Origin: Palsa-506 sp963836355
Lineage (GTDB): Bacteria; Actinomycetota; Actinomycetes; Streptosporangiales; Streptosporangiaceae
Assembly: GCA_963836355.1 (NCBI GenBank)
Contig: CAWIJO010000024.1
Coordinates: 1-64,000, forward strand
Reading direction: 5' to 3'
Length of the DNA: 64,000 nt
Both the position numbers and the translations under genes were made by a program. The notes beneath the pieces were generated by a model. It was not told the DNA's origin. It was given only the letters and a program-made list of their open reading frames with translations, and did no database searches. Below are positions 7,456-15,761 of the stretch, one piece after another (within the stretch, counting starts at the first letter, position 1; every line of letters begins with the position of its first letter).

Positions 7456-8517
7456 GTGGCCCTGCAAGAGTCGGAGACTGCGGAGATCTTCGCTGAGCTG
7501 ATGGAAGAGCTGGGTCTGCCCGTTGTAGAAGGTGGCCGGCCAGACGAGCCTGACATGGTTTTGGTTGATACTGACGGACGTCACGTCCTTGTGGAGCTTA
7601 AGCGCCTGTCGACGCCTACTCCGGCGCAGGTGTCCCGCCTTGTAACGGACGGAGAACGAAGAGGACACCCAGACGCGCTGTACGTTCTCGTGGCCGACAG
7701 GATCCCTGAGGTGATCCGGGCGGAGCTGCGCCGCCGCGGATGGGGCTGGCTGGACTTGCGCGGGCACTTGCACCTGGCTGGCCACGGGGTATTCGTCGAT
7801 GCGGATGTAGCGCCGGTGAAGGGCCGGGCTGATCGTAAGGATGCTTTCTCGGGTTCGGCAGGCCTCGAAGTAGCCGCCGCGCTTCTCCTGGAACCAGACA
7901 TCCGGCATGGCGTCCGGGATCTCGCGCGGAGGATCGCCCGGTCGCCTAGTACGGTTTCTGAGGTGCTGCACGCCTTTCGCAGGCAAGGTCTCGTGGGGTC
8001 AGACGGCGCTGCAGTTCTCCCGGACCTGTTCTGGGAAACCGTCAGCGCCTGGCGGCCCCGCGACGTTCCGCTTACGGATCTGCCGCGACCGGGAACGGGT
8101 TCGGTAAATGCTGCGTTGCAGCTCGGGTTCGATGATGTCGAGGCACAGCCGGGCTGGGCGCTTTCCGGCACGCTCGCCGCAGCTGTCTATGGCGCCCCGG
8201 TCGCGGCAAGATCAGACTACCCACCTGAGTTCTACGTCCCCACCCCGGTAATACTACGGCGCGCTATGCGACTCCTGGGTATAGCGATCGACGCTGATCA
8301 CCGGCGGGCCAGCGTCCGCGTCTCGCCGGTCTCCGCGGTTTGCGAGCAGAGGGTTGATCCTGTTGGCCAGCAGGCTAAGGCGTGGGCATTCACCAATGAG
8401 CCGTGGCCACTGGCGCATCCACTGTTCGTCGCCCTCGATCTGGCACGCGATCCTGGACGTGGCCGCGAGATTCTCGAAGGCTGGCAGCCTCCGCGACCAT
8501 GGCGCCGGGTGTGGTGA
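7456..8517 (+). CDS. AbiEi-like antitoxin/regulator with PD-(D/E)XK-like N-terminal domain
   Basis: A 353-residue protein. Residues 5-110 resemble a PD-(D/E)XK nuclease fold: Asp33 in EPDMVLVD, then Glu47-Leu-Lys49 in VLVELKR. A winged helix-turn-helix follows at about 152-180 (RDLARRIARSPSTVSEVL). The C-terminal part (from about 234, WALSGTLAAAVYGAP then FYVPTP) is like AbiEi antitoxins. The next gene is an AbiEii-type toxin, overlapping by 19 bases. I choose GTG 7456 because it is leaderless after TACGCT and the longer frame upstream is not protein-like. Whether the nuclease-like domain cuts DNA or is only structural cannot be told. Confidence 0.7.
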   Translation: MALQESETAEIFAELMEELGLPVVEGGRPDEPDMVLVDTDGRHVLVELKRLSTPTPAQVSRLVTDGERRGHPDALYVLVADRIPEVIRAELRRRGWGWLDLRGHLHLAGHGVFVDADVAPVKGRADRKDAFSGSAGLEVAAALLLEPDIRHGVRDLARRIARSPSTVSEVLHAFRRQGLVGSDGAAVLPDLFWETVSAWRPRDVPLTDLPRPGTGSVNAALQLGFDDVEAQPGWALSGTLAAAVYGAPVAARSDYPPEFYVPTPVILRRAMRLLGIAIDADHRRASVRVSPVSAVCEQRVDPVGQQAKAWAFTNEPWPLAHPLFVALDLARDPGRGREILEGWQPPRPWRRVW

Positions 8518-9347
8518 CAGGCGATAGCCCGCCTGACGATGTGGCCAAGATCCCAGCCGTGGACTTGGCTGGAAGATCCATGCTGGCTATCGTCCAGGCC
8601 GTTCCCGAGCTTGAAGCCAGAACCGGACGCAAGGCTGTCGTCATCGGCGGTCTCGCTGTTCTCTGCCGGCTTGGCACCGCGTACCGGGCCACTGGTGACC
8701 TTGACACCGCCAACCGCCGGGTCGCCGGAGAACCGGCCCAACTCGATGTACTCCTGCAACATGACGGTGTGACACAAGCCGGCCCGGCCGGTGTTTGGAT
8801 TCCTACGCCAGAAGGCATGGTGCAAGTCGATGTCATCGAAGTCACTGATGCAGAACTCAGCCACCTCCCCGACGATGAAACCGACCGGCTCCACGTGCTT
8901 TCTCACGCCTGGGGCATCCGGACCGCCACATCCGTGAGAATCCGCGCAGCCAGTCCGTCGGAGGGCGCATCTACGGAGGTTCTCGTGCGGGTGGCAGAGC
9001 CGGGACCGCTGATAGCCATGAAACTCCAGTCGATCATGAACCGGCCTGTAGAAAAGGAACGCACAGACCTGCTGGACATAGTCCGGCTGACCTTGGACCG
9101 CGCTGCGGGCCCGTTAGCGCGCATGCAGCTTGGCGGAGCGGATGCACAGCTCGCAGCAGACGCACGCCTTCACGCACACAGGTGGTTCGTCAATCTAAAG
9201 GAGCAGACCCTCCGTCTTATTCGTGAACTCCCTGAAGGCACCGATATAGACGCGGACACAGTCCAACTCGTCGGCGAACTGCTCTTGGCAGAGCTGGACA
9301 AATCCGATCCGCCCAGCAACCCGGCGCGAGAACGGCCCGGTCAATGA
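8499..9347 (+). CDS. AbiEii/AbiGii-type nucleotidyltransferase toxin
   Basis: A 282-residue nucleotidyltransferase. The family signature is visible: GlyGly at 50-51 (VVIGGLAVL), then Arg63 and RATGDLD with Asp67 and Asp69 as likely metal ligands. Related toxins of type IV systems use a nucleotide to modify tRNA or another target. The later segment PLIAMKLQSI..KERTDLLDIVRL is the usual Lys/Asp-containing part. The ATG at 8499 overlaps the regulator gene by 19 bases. A GTG at 8511 is an alternative start. An upstream in-frame ATG at 8403 would add an unconserved extension. Confidence 0.83.
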   Translation: MAPGVVTGDSPPDDVAKIPAVDLAGRSMLAIVQAVPELEARTGRKAVVIGGLAVLCRLGTAYRATGDLDTANRRVAGEPAQLDVLLQHDGVTQAGPAGVWIPTPEGMVQVDVIEVTDAELSHLPDDETDRLHVLSHAWGIRTATSVRIRAASPSEGASTEVLVRVAEPGPLIAMKLQSIMNRPVEKERTDLLDIVRLTLDRAAGPLARMQLGGADAQLAADARLHAHRWFVNLKEQTLRLIRELPEGTDIDADTVQLVGELLLAELDKSDPPSNPARERPGQ

Positions 9348-9742
9348 TTGAGAGCCAATGCGTCAACGACATATCGGCCAATGACCCGAGAGCGGCTCCG
9401 CCGGCCGCTCGACGATCCAGGATGACCGGGAGAACCCACGGCGACCAGCGGCCGCCTTGCTCCTTCCGGCTAGCAGCGGCCCGCAGTCCCACTCAGGCCC
9501 GGCAGCGCGGTGATCGCCCGACGATGCTGCTCAGTTATCGGTGCCGTGTGCAGGCTCTCAGTTATCGGTGCCGTGTGCAGGCTCGCGCCAGCGGCGTGGC
9601 CACGGTAGGGCTTGTCGTCACACGCCCGGCGGGCGCTACGACACGGATGTCAACAGCGGTTCCCAAGCGTACGCTTTCTCTCAGAGTCGGATGTTCCGGG
9701 TATCGGCCGCCACGGTCGGAACGGGCCTGGCGGCGGATTGCG
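9348..9742. other. Non-coding stretch bearing a 27-bp tandem duplication
   Basis: No gene is supported. A 27-base unit occurs twice back to back (from 9530 and from 9557; core TCAGTTATCGGTGCCGTGTG). It may be an end of a lost insertion sequence. Confidence 0.45.
9530..9583 (+). repeat. Two tandem copies of a 27-bp unit
   Basis: The units at 9530-9556 and 9557-9583 are identical over at least 25 bases. There is no coding sense, and they lie just outside the IS element that begins at 9743. Confidence 0.75.
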
Positions 9743-9784
9743 TGTGGGGTTCCAGAAGTCGGCCACCGGCCTTGACCTGGGCTT

Positions 9785-10037
9785 CTACGCAGCCCGCTCG
9801 TATTCGTGGAGAAGGCCGCCCAGAACGGGCCGACGCTTGATCCGCTCCGGGAGAGGCCGGCGACAGGGTGATCGGGCAGCGGCGGGCGGAGTTCGCGGCT
9901 GCGGTGGGGTCGTCGCCCGTTGTAGTGGGCCGCGTACTCGGCCAGGACCAGCCGCAGGTGGCGCTCGCCGTAGATCAGCATGCGGTCGGTGATCTCGGTC
10001 CGGGCGGTGAGCACGAACCGCTCCGCATAAGCGTTGG
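9785..10037 (-). pseudogene. C-terminal piece of the split rve transposase
   Basis: The reading NAYAERFVLTARTEITDRML followed by HYNGRRPHRSRELRPP is the catalytic Glu region and C-terminus of an rve-type transposase. It directly continues the N-terminal piece that ends near 11482. A further single-base frameshift near 9855 moves the tail (ERIKRRPVLGG..HEYERAA) to another frame before a stop at 9785-9787. The copy is inactive. Confidence 0.8.
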
Positions 10038-10088
10038 ACGACGCCGTCGACTGCACCCGATCCAGATGATCGGTACCGGCGTGTCCGG

Positions 10089-10367
10089 GTAACTCACCGG
10101 TTCCATCCGCTGTCCGGCCTCGATTTCGAGTTCGTTGTCCACCGGCGCAACTGGGGTGAGGACCGGGTCTACTGCCGGGACGCGGGCGGGGAGTTGTTCT
10201 CGCTTCCGGCGGCCTGGACCGATGTTGCGCCGGCGGACCCGTTCGTGGTCATCGCGGCGGGCCGGTGCCCCTTCACTGCCGAGGGCCTGCTGGCCGTCGC
10301 GGATCTGATTGACCGGCTGCGGTCCCATCCGGGCAGCGGTACAGCTGTAAAGCAGATTATGCCGTGA
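10089..10367 (+). pseudogene. DUF5372-family protein with lost start codon
   Basis: An open frame of 92 residues reads VTHRFHPLSGLDFEFVVHRR, later NWGEDRVYCRDAGGELFSLP and ADPFVVIAAGRCPF. This matches the small DUF5372 family found beside serine recombinases. The codon where the family normally starts is GTA and no ATG, GTG or TTG precedes it nearby, so it is probably a start-codon mutant. It lies too far from a usable start to appear in start-to-stop gene lists. Confidence 0.6.
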
Positions 10368-10520
10368 ACGTTAAGGCAATTATGCCGGGTACCTGGCTGG
10401 GCTGGTGTGCTCTCCTCGCTCGCGGATACGCATTGGCGCTGTTTATTCTGCTGATATCAGCCGCGTACTGGCGTGTCACCGCAGGCCCTCCGAACATTCT
10501 GGGCATAATAAGCTTTACGG
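10362..10520. repeat. Imperfect inverted repeats around a spacer between two element genes
   Basis: CCGTGAACGTTAAGG followed by CAATTATGCCG near 10362-10387 recurs inverted as GGGCATAATAAGC..ACGG near 10501-10520. The 110-base spacer has no gene. It may be a recombinase-associated end or regulatory region of the inserted element. Confidence 0.4.
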
Positions 10521-10541
10521 AAGAGCATCCCGGGAGGCGGC

Positions 10542-10819
10542 ATGGCCAGGCGAGAACCCGGCGAGGACCCGAAGGCAGCGGCGCTACGCGAGGCGCGGTG
10601 CCTGAACCCGCATCCCGAGCAGGTATCCGATGCGGCGTTCCTGGCCGAGGAGTTTTTCGACGCCCGCGACGTGGTCCAGGTCAAGTACGAGATGGTGCGC
10701 GCCGTCACCGTGGACAAGGTGCCGGTCACCGCCGCCGCGGCGGCGGCGTGCGCGCGCACCCCCGGTCCATCGAGCGAGCGCTGGCCCGGCACCGGGAACG
10801 CCACTCCAAAAGCCGCTGA
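10542..10819 (+). pseudogene. Helix-turn-helix protein with internal deletion
   Basis: The N-terminal part, from ATG 10542 (MARREPGEDPKAAALREARC, then VSDAAFLAEEFFDARD), is recognisable up to about 10745. The matching C-terminal segment VRAHPRSIERALARHRERHS appears in another frame and ends at 10819. Roughly the middle half is missing, so the gene is dead. This type normally accompanies the recombinase downstream. Confidence 0.6.
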
Positions 10820-10860
10820 CCTATCCGCCCGCGCACCGGAAAGGAGGAGTACCCGCCCCT

Positions 10861-11470
10861 GACTTCCCCGCGATCTGGAACGACCCGGCCACCCCGCAGA
10901 GAACGCAAGCGCATGACCCGCCTGCTCCTCACCGACGTCACCGTCACCAGGAACGCAAAAACGATCACCTGCAACATGCGATGGCAGGGCGGCCAGGACC
11001 GCACCCTTACCCTGCCGGTCCCCAAAACCGCCTGGGAACTGCGCCAGACCGCACCGCACGTCGTCGAGGCGATCGACGACCTGCTGGATCACCACACCCA
11101 TGCCGAGATCGCCGCCATCCTCAACGCCCGCGGCCACACCAGCGGCGAGGGCCACCCCTTCCACCGCCTGATCATCCGCAACATCCGCGACGAATACGGG
11201 CTGCGCAGCCGGCAGCAGCGGCTCCGCGACGCCGGCATGCTCACCCTGGACGAAATGGCCGGCCAGCTCGGCGTGTCCGCCGGCACGGTCAAGGCGTGGC
11301 GCCACGCCGGTCTTGTCAGCGGCCAGTACTACAACGATAAAGGCCAGGCGCTCTACCACCCACCCGGACCGAACCCGCCGGCCCCGCACCACGGATCTCC
11401 CCGGCTCTCCGACCGGCGACCTGCACAAACATCAGACACCCGCGAACCGACCCGAAGAGGTGCAGTGTGA
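10861..11470 (+). pseudogene. C-terminal fragment of a large serine recombinase
   Basis: From the ATG at 10913, 185 residues read as the tail of a recombinase: TRLLLTDVTVTRNAKTITC, HHTHAEIAAILNARGH and MLTLDEMAGQLGVSAGTVKA, a helix-turn-helix. The preceding 50 bases (DFPAIWNDPATP) belong to the same protein but are one frame off. The catalytic resolvase domain is absent. The C-terminus is also out of frame, since the expected EEVQCET ending lies in another frame around 11455-11470. Confidence 0.65.
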
Positions 11471-11481
11471 AACCAAAGGTT

Positions 11482-12298
11482 TCGCCCGAGGGCTCCGGGG
11501 CGGGATCTTCACCGCCTCGATACCGGCACTGGCCAGGACCGCGTCGAACGATTCGGTGAATCGCCCGGCCCGGTCGCGGACCAGGAACCGGAAGTCCGCG
11601 GCGCGGTCACCGAGGTCCATGAGCAGGTTGCGGATCTGCTGGGTGGTCCACGGCCCGTCCGGATGCGCGGTCACCCCCAGGATGTGCACATAGCGGCTGC
11701 CGACCTCCATCACGAACAAGCAGTACAAGCGGCGGAGCGTCACTGCGCAGTCCACGTGAAAGAAGTCGATGGCAAGCATCGTCGCGGCTTGGGAGTGCAG
11801 GAACTGCCGCCAGGTTGTGTCGGTGCGTCGTTTGGGAGCCGGCGGGATCCGCAGCGCCTTGAGCACCCGGCGGATCGTGGGCGCGCTGGCCCGGTGGCCG
11901 AGCTTGAGCAGCTCACCCTGGATCCGCTGGTAGCCCCAGCTGGTGTTCTCGGTGGCGAGCCGCTCGATGAGCGCGGTGATCTCGGCGCTGACTGGCGGCC
12001 GTCCCGTCCGGTTCGGGTAGGTCCACTTCCGGGTGACCAGGCGGCGGTGCCACCGGAGCACCGTGCCGGGCGTGACCAGCCGGTGCAATCGCAGCCTTCC
12101 CGGCAGGAGCCGGATCAGCGCGGCGAGGACGGCGCGGTCGGCCCAGTCCAGCCGGGGCCGCGGAGGGGCACGGCGCAGCACGGCGATCTCGTGCCGCAAC
12201 ACCAGCAGCTCGGCGTTCTTGGAGGCGGATGAACGGCCGCACAGGACCAGCCAGCCGCAGACCCGGATAAAGATGAGATAGAGCAGACGAAGGGACAC
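11482..12298 (-). pseudogene. N-terminal piece of the split rve transposase
   Basis: About 272 residues from ATG 12298 show a helical DNA-binding start, a helix-turn-helix (SWGYQRIQGELLKLGHR) and an integrase core. The first Asp is in MLAIDFFHVDC and the second in FLVRDRAGRF. The gene stops at PPRSPRA, where the inserted element begins, and the open frame then runs into unrelated codons. The catalytic Glu is on the other side (9785-10037). Confidence 0.85.
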
Positions 12299-12375
12299 GG
12301 GCGATCATCATGGCCTACCGGTAACCTAGCGCATCGCTGCAGCTCACAGGCCGGCCAGACTTCTGGCACCCCACA
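11783..12375 (-). repeat. 593-bp direct repeat, copy A (copy B at 49768-50360)
   Basis: This block, from within the transposase gene to the IS end, is nearly identical to 49768-50360 in the same orientation, with only a few base changes visible. Recombination between the copies would delete about 38 kb. Confidence 0.9.
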
Positions 12376-12629
12376 GGCAGACCTGGCCGGTCCAGCCACC
12401 AGCGACCGCGGCCTATCAGCCGCCACACGCGCTTACACCAGCGCTATCGACGACCTCGGCCGGCAAGCCGGCCTCGCCGCCTGACCACCGCGCGCCGCCA
12501 CCCCACTATCCCGACCTGTAAACACAAGACTTGACTCAGAATTAAAGACCAAGGTCACCCAAGCTTCCTAGTCCTCCTCCGGAGCCAGACGGCCGACACG
12601 GAGGATCATCTCAGGGCCACGGCACCGAG
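12376..12629. other. Spacer with a possible gene tail interrupted by the IS
   Basis: Immediately after the IS end a plus-strand frame reads ATRAYTSAIDDLGRQAGLAA and stops at about 12483. It could be the 3' end of a gene cut by the IS. The rest shows nothing. Confidence 0.3.
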
Positions 12630-12700
12630 GGCTGACAACCAGGAAGGAGGAATAGCCGCTCGGTCATGGCTCCCCTGTATGTCAAGAGGGTCGTTGTTCC
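12630..12700 (+). repeat. Left arm of a 70-bp inverted repeat
   Basis: The sequence containing AGGAAGGAGGAATAGCCGCT and CATGGCTCCCCTGTATGTCA is repeated in inverted orientation at 13144-13213 with only a few mismatches. The arms flank the 3' half of the IS110-type gene. Confidence 0.85.
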
Positions 12701-12904
12701 CGCCTCGCCAGTGTGCGCCGGTCCTCGCCGTCGTCAAGCAGAGGGCGCTTGACGACGGCTGCGGTCCGGCGTGAAAGGGGAGGCGCCGGGAGCAACCTGG
12801 AGAGTGGACCGGCGTGCCGGCGTAGGGTCGCAGGTGGCGGGTCCGGGAAGTGACTTCTTTGAAGTGCCGGCGCTGGGGTGCAAGCGGCCACGCTAGAGCC
12901 AGTA

Positions 12905-14054
12905 GCCGTCCCCGTGTGTCCTCCCGGGCCCGTCGCTGATGCCCGCGCATCGTTGATCATCTGCCGGTATACCTGATCGGGCAGCCGCCGTTTGAGGCAC
13001 CGGATGGCTTCCATGGTGGTCTTGCCGGCGGCGAGCTTAAAGAAGACTTGGCGCGGGATAGCGGACGGTAATAGGGCGCGGCGCCTTCGGGGTGTCGTTG
13101 CGCAGCTGCACGATGGCCATGATGTGCAGCACCCGGCTGATACGGAACAACGACTTCTTGACATACAGGGGAGCCATGACCGAGCGGCTATTCCTCCTTC
13201 CTGGTTGCAGCCTATTGCCGGCCCTGAGAGCCGGTGGCGCTGCTGGTCGCCGGAGGAGGCATCGATGGGCGCGGTGCCATTCCACGAGGCGAAGTGGCCG
13301 CGGTCAGCGAAACGGGCGATGTCACCGGCGTCGCCGAGGAGGCGGGCAGCGCTGGACGGTCCGATGCCGTGGAGGTCTTGCAGGCTGCTGCCAGTGGCAG
13401 CGGCCAGCCCGGTCAGCTGAGCGTTCGCGGCCTTGATCTTCTTGGCCGGTGGCGGCGAGCTCGCTGATCAGCTCCGAGGCCAGCTGGCGGCGGGTACGCC
13501 CGGCAATGTCACGCGGCCGCACAGTTGCCACCAGGGCGCGGGCCTGCTGGGCGGACAGGAACTTCTTCGCCCCGCCGGGCAGTAATACCCGGCAGCAGCC
13601 GGTGCAGCCGGTTCACCGTATCGGTGCGGGCGTGGCCCAGCCCGTCACGGCGATCAGCCAGCAGCCGCAGCGCGACGGTCGCGCCGTCCGCCGCAACGAC
13701 CTGCAGCCCCTGGGTCCGCAGCGCCACGACGGCCACCGGGTGAGCGTCGGTGGCATCGGTCTTGCGGCCCTGGCCGGCGGCGAACACCCGCGCCCGAGCC
13801 GACAGCTTCGCCGGAACACCAGCAACGGACTCACCGTCGGCAACCAGCCGCTGCGCGATGTGCCGGCCAATGCCGCCGCAGCCCTCTACGGCCCAGGTCC
13901 GGTCCGGGAACCCGCGGCCTGCAGCCAGCATCGCCTTGTAACCGTCGCGGTCAGTGCCGAACCGGCCCTGCGCGAGGATCTTCTCCTGGCCGTCGATGAC
14001 CTCGATCGTCGCCGGCCGCTTATGCGGGTCCATCCCGATGATCACATATCCCAT
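12905..14054 (-). pseudogene. IS110-family transposase, frameshifted and interrupted
   Basis: From ATG 14054 the frame begins MGYVIIGMDPHKRPATIEVI. This is a RuvC-like DEDD domain with Asp in GMDPHK, Glu in AVEGCGGIGRHI and Asp in KTDATDAH. After about residue 165 the reading shifts repeatedly. The C-terminal parts (RPRDIAGRTRRQLASELI, APIDASSGDQQRHR, HIMAIVQLRNDTP, KTTMEAIRCLKRRL) lie in different frames. A 72-base segment, the right arm of the inverted repeat, is inserted in frame just before HIMAIVQ. It is inactive. Confidence 0.85.
13144..13213 (-). repeat. Right arm of the 70-bp inverted repeat, inside the IS110-type gene
   Basis: This is the reverse complement of 12630-12700. It adds 24 codons (around VMAPLYVKKSLF) to the transposase frame between AGNRL and RVLHIMAI, so it looks like an insertion rather than part of the gene. 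Confidence 0.8.
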
Positions 14055-14470
14055 GACTACCTCTCCTCCCTCGGCGGGCAGTTGCGGGCGAGGAGGGCAG
14101 CGCTACTTCGAGCAGGGCACGCCCCTCCTGAGCCCCTCCCGCGCCACGGCGGCCGGCGGGATGCACGCCAATGTGAGAGCCACACCTACTCACAGGTGGG
14201 CAGCCGAATGAGAGAGCGTCCCGCCGGTCACCTCAACCGAGCCTCGCCAGGCACCGGCCGTAGCACAAGTCAACAAGTAGCCGCTGAGCGATCGATCGCT
14301 CGGAGAACCCTTTGGCTCTTCCAGCTCGACAGTCGGTCGGTGTGGATGGAAAGCTGGGCGACAACGCCTGCTGTAGCTTGAAACATGCTGATAGTGGGCA
14401 GAATACTGGGCACAGTGGCGTCGTCACGAGTCCGCGCGGGGCGGGAGTATGGATATGCAAGCGGGAGGCT
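14055..14470. other. Upstream region of the IS110 relic and of the two-TM gene
   Basis: No gene is supported. A plus-strand frame from 14312 is open into the next gene but its first 53 residues are not protein-like. Base composition changes visibly toward A/T from about 14450. Confidence 0.45.
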
Positions 14471-15568
14471 ATGGTTCAGAGATTCGGGACGCGTAGGCTT
14501 CTCGCGCCGATCTTAGTGTTGCTTTGCGCGACGGCATTGATAATCCTGTGGCTGGACGGCAAGAAGCCTGGCATTGACCTATTAGCTAGTTTTGTGAATG
14601 CTGCACTTTTTCTCGCTCTGGGTATTATAGTGCGCGACATAAATCTCTACCGGTCGTCTTACAAGAGCTTCATTGAAGTCTTTCACGGTATAGAATCGAA
14701 ACTTAGCTCTAATGGGCATGGATCATTCTATGTTGTACTGCCACAGTTTCGCATCAATCCAGACGTCCAAAGGAAGATTGAAGCAGCGCTTGAATCTATT
14801 GATGGCCCGGGCAAGCGCATTTTCGATCTGTACAGGAATCAGTCAGTATACAAATACATGCCCAACCACAAGGTCACTTTAGACTTCGCCTTGGCAGGTA
14901 ACGATTCCGAGGCGGGAATCTTGCTGGCCAGTGCTATCGGAGCATTGACTCAAGGGTCGTTCACTCCGATCTTCAAGACTGATGAAGGCCAATCCGTTGA
15001 CCTGGATAGACCGGCAATACTCCTCGGGCTCTACAGTAATTCATGGGTACACGCATACTGGGATCATGTTCGGCACTCGGCTGGGGTCTTCAGGCCACTG
15101 AATGAACAGGTCGGCTTCTGGGTGCGCTCGGGGAAGGACAGCTATAAAAGATTCCTTCCGTTGGGTCGAGATGACCAGGAACTCGCTGACTTCTGGACAC
15201 AAGACTCGCCGGATATCTCGACGGACTACGCTATCGTTGCAAGAGTCCGTGGCAACACTGCCCCGAATTCGGTCTGGCTCGTATGTGCCGGGATAGGTAA
15301 GGCCGGAACAAAAGGAGCGGCTCAATATCTCACGCGGGACTCTGTACTTCGGCAGATAGTTAAGGATTTCTCCGAATCTCCCGAGTTCGCCCTTGTTCTA
15401 GAAGTATCTGCGCGCAATATCTCAGATGCCAGAGAGGTCCACTGCTGGCCAGCCGGATTGCGGAAGGTTGAGGAAGATCGACTTCAACGTCCGGAGTGCG
15501 ACATCTCAAAAACAACACCGGAAAGCCAATGCCCTGCCGGTGACGATATGAGGGTTATCAGGCGCTAA
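14471..15568 (+). CDS. Two-TM membrane protein with a large cytosolic domain, lower G+C than neighbours
   Basis: A 365-residue protein starting MVQRFGTRR. Two hydrophobic segments lie at about residues 10-28 (LLAPILVLLCATALIILWL) and 35-54 (IDLLASFVNAALFLALGIIV). The remaining 300 residues are soluble and alpha/beta-like. They include VDLDRPAILLGLYSNSW, DYAIVARVRG, and WLVCAGIGKAGTKGAAQYLT, a Gly-rich nucleotide-loop-like motif. ATG 14471 follows GGGAGG. Codon use is far less G/C-biased than in flanking genes, indicating recent transfer. I do not recognise a named family. A membrane-anchored sensor or effector is an inference from architecture alone. Confidence 0.75.
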   Translation: MVQRFGTRRLLAPILVLLCATALIILWLDGKKPGIDLLASFVNAALFLALGIIVRDINLYRSSYKSFIEVFHGIESKLSSNGHGSFYVVLPQFRINPDVQRKIEAALESIDGPGKRIFDLYRNQSVYKYMPNHKVTLDFALAGNDSEAGILLASAIGALTQGSFTPIFKTDEGQSVDLDRPAILLGLYSNSWVHAYWDHVRHSAGVFRPLNEQVGFWVRSGKDSYKRFLPLGRDDQELADFWTQDSPDISTDYAIVARVRGNTAPNSVWLVCAGIGKAGTKGAAQYLTRDSVLRQIVKDFSESPEFALVLEVSARNISDAREVHCWPAGLRKVEEDRLQRPECDISKTTPESQCPAGDDMRVIRR

Positions 15569-15761
15569 GCTATGTAGCACCACTCAACCGACAGGAGTAG
15601 TTCGGCCAGGCACGTGCCCGGGCCGGTCAGCATCCATCCGGTCATGCCGCTGGTAGCGGACAGCTATTGCCGGGCTGAGCGTGCCGCGAGGGGACGGGCA
15701 CGGCAGCGCAGCGGGATGATGTTCTTCATGTGGGTGTATATGGTGACCTGGATCGTTCAGG

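Larger units (their letters stand above)
10038..11482 (+). mobile_element. Remnant of a serine-recombinase-type element inserted in the IS
   Basis: About 1.45 kb on the plus strand: a DUF5372-like frame, a helix-turn-helix gene with an internal deletion and the C-terminal part of a large recombinase. It interrupts the transposase exactly between the codons for PPRSPRA and NAYAER. All three genes are broken, so the element can no longer move by itself. Confidence 0.65.
9743..12375 (-). mobile_element. Integrase-type IS (IS3/IS481-like) split by a second element
   Basis: The ends are inverted: TGTGGGGTTCCAGAAGTC at 9743-9760 and, read inward from 12375, TGTGGGGTGCCAGAAGTC. The transposase is encoded on the minus strand in two pieces, 11482-12298 and 9785-10037, with foreign sequence between. 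Removing the insert leaves a normal element of about 1.2 kb. No convincing target duplication is seen. Confidence 0.8.
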
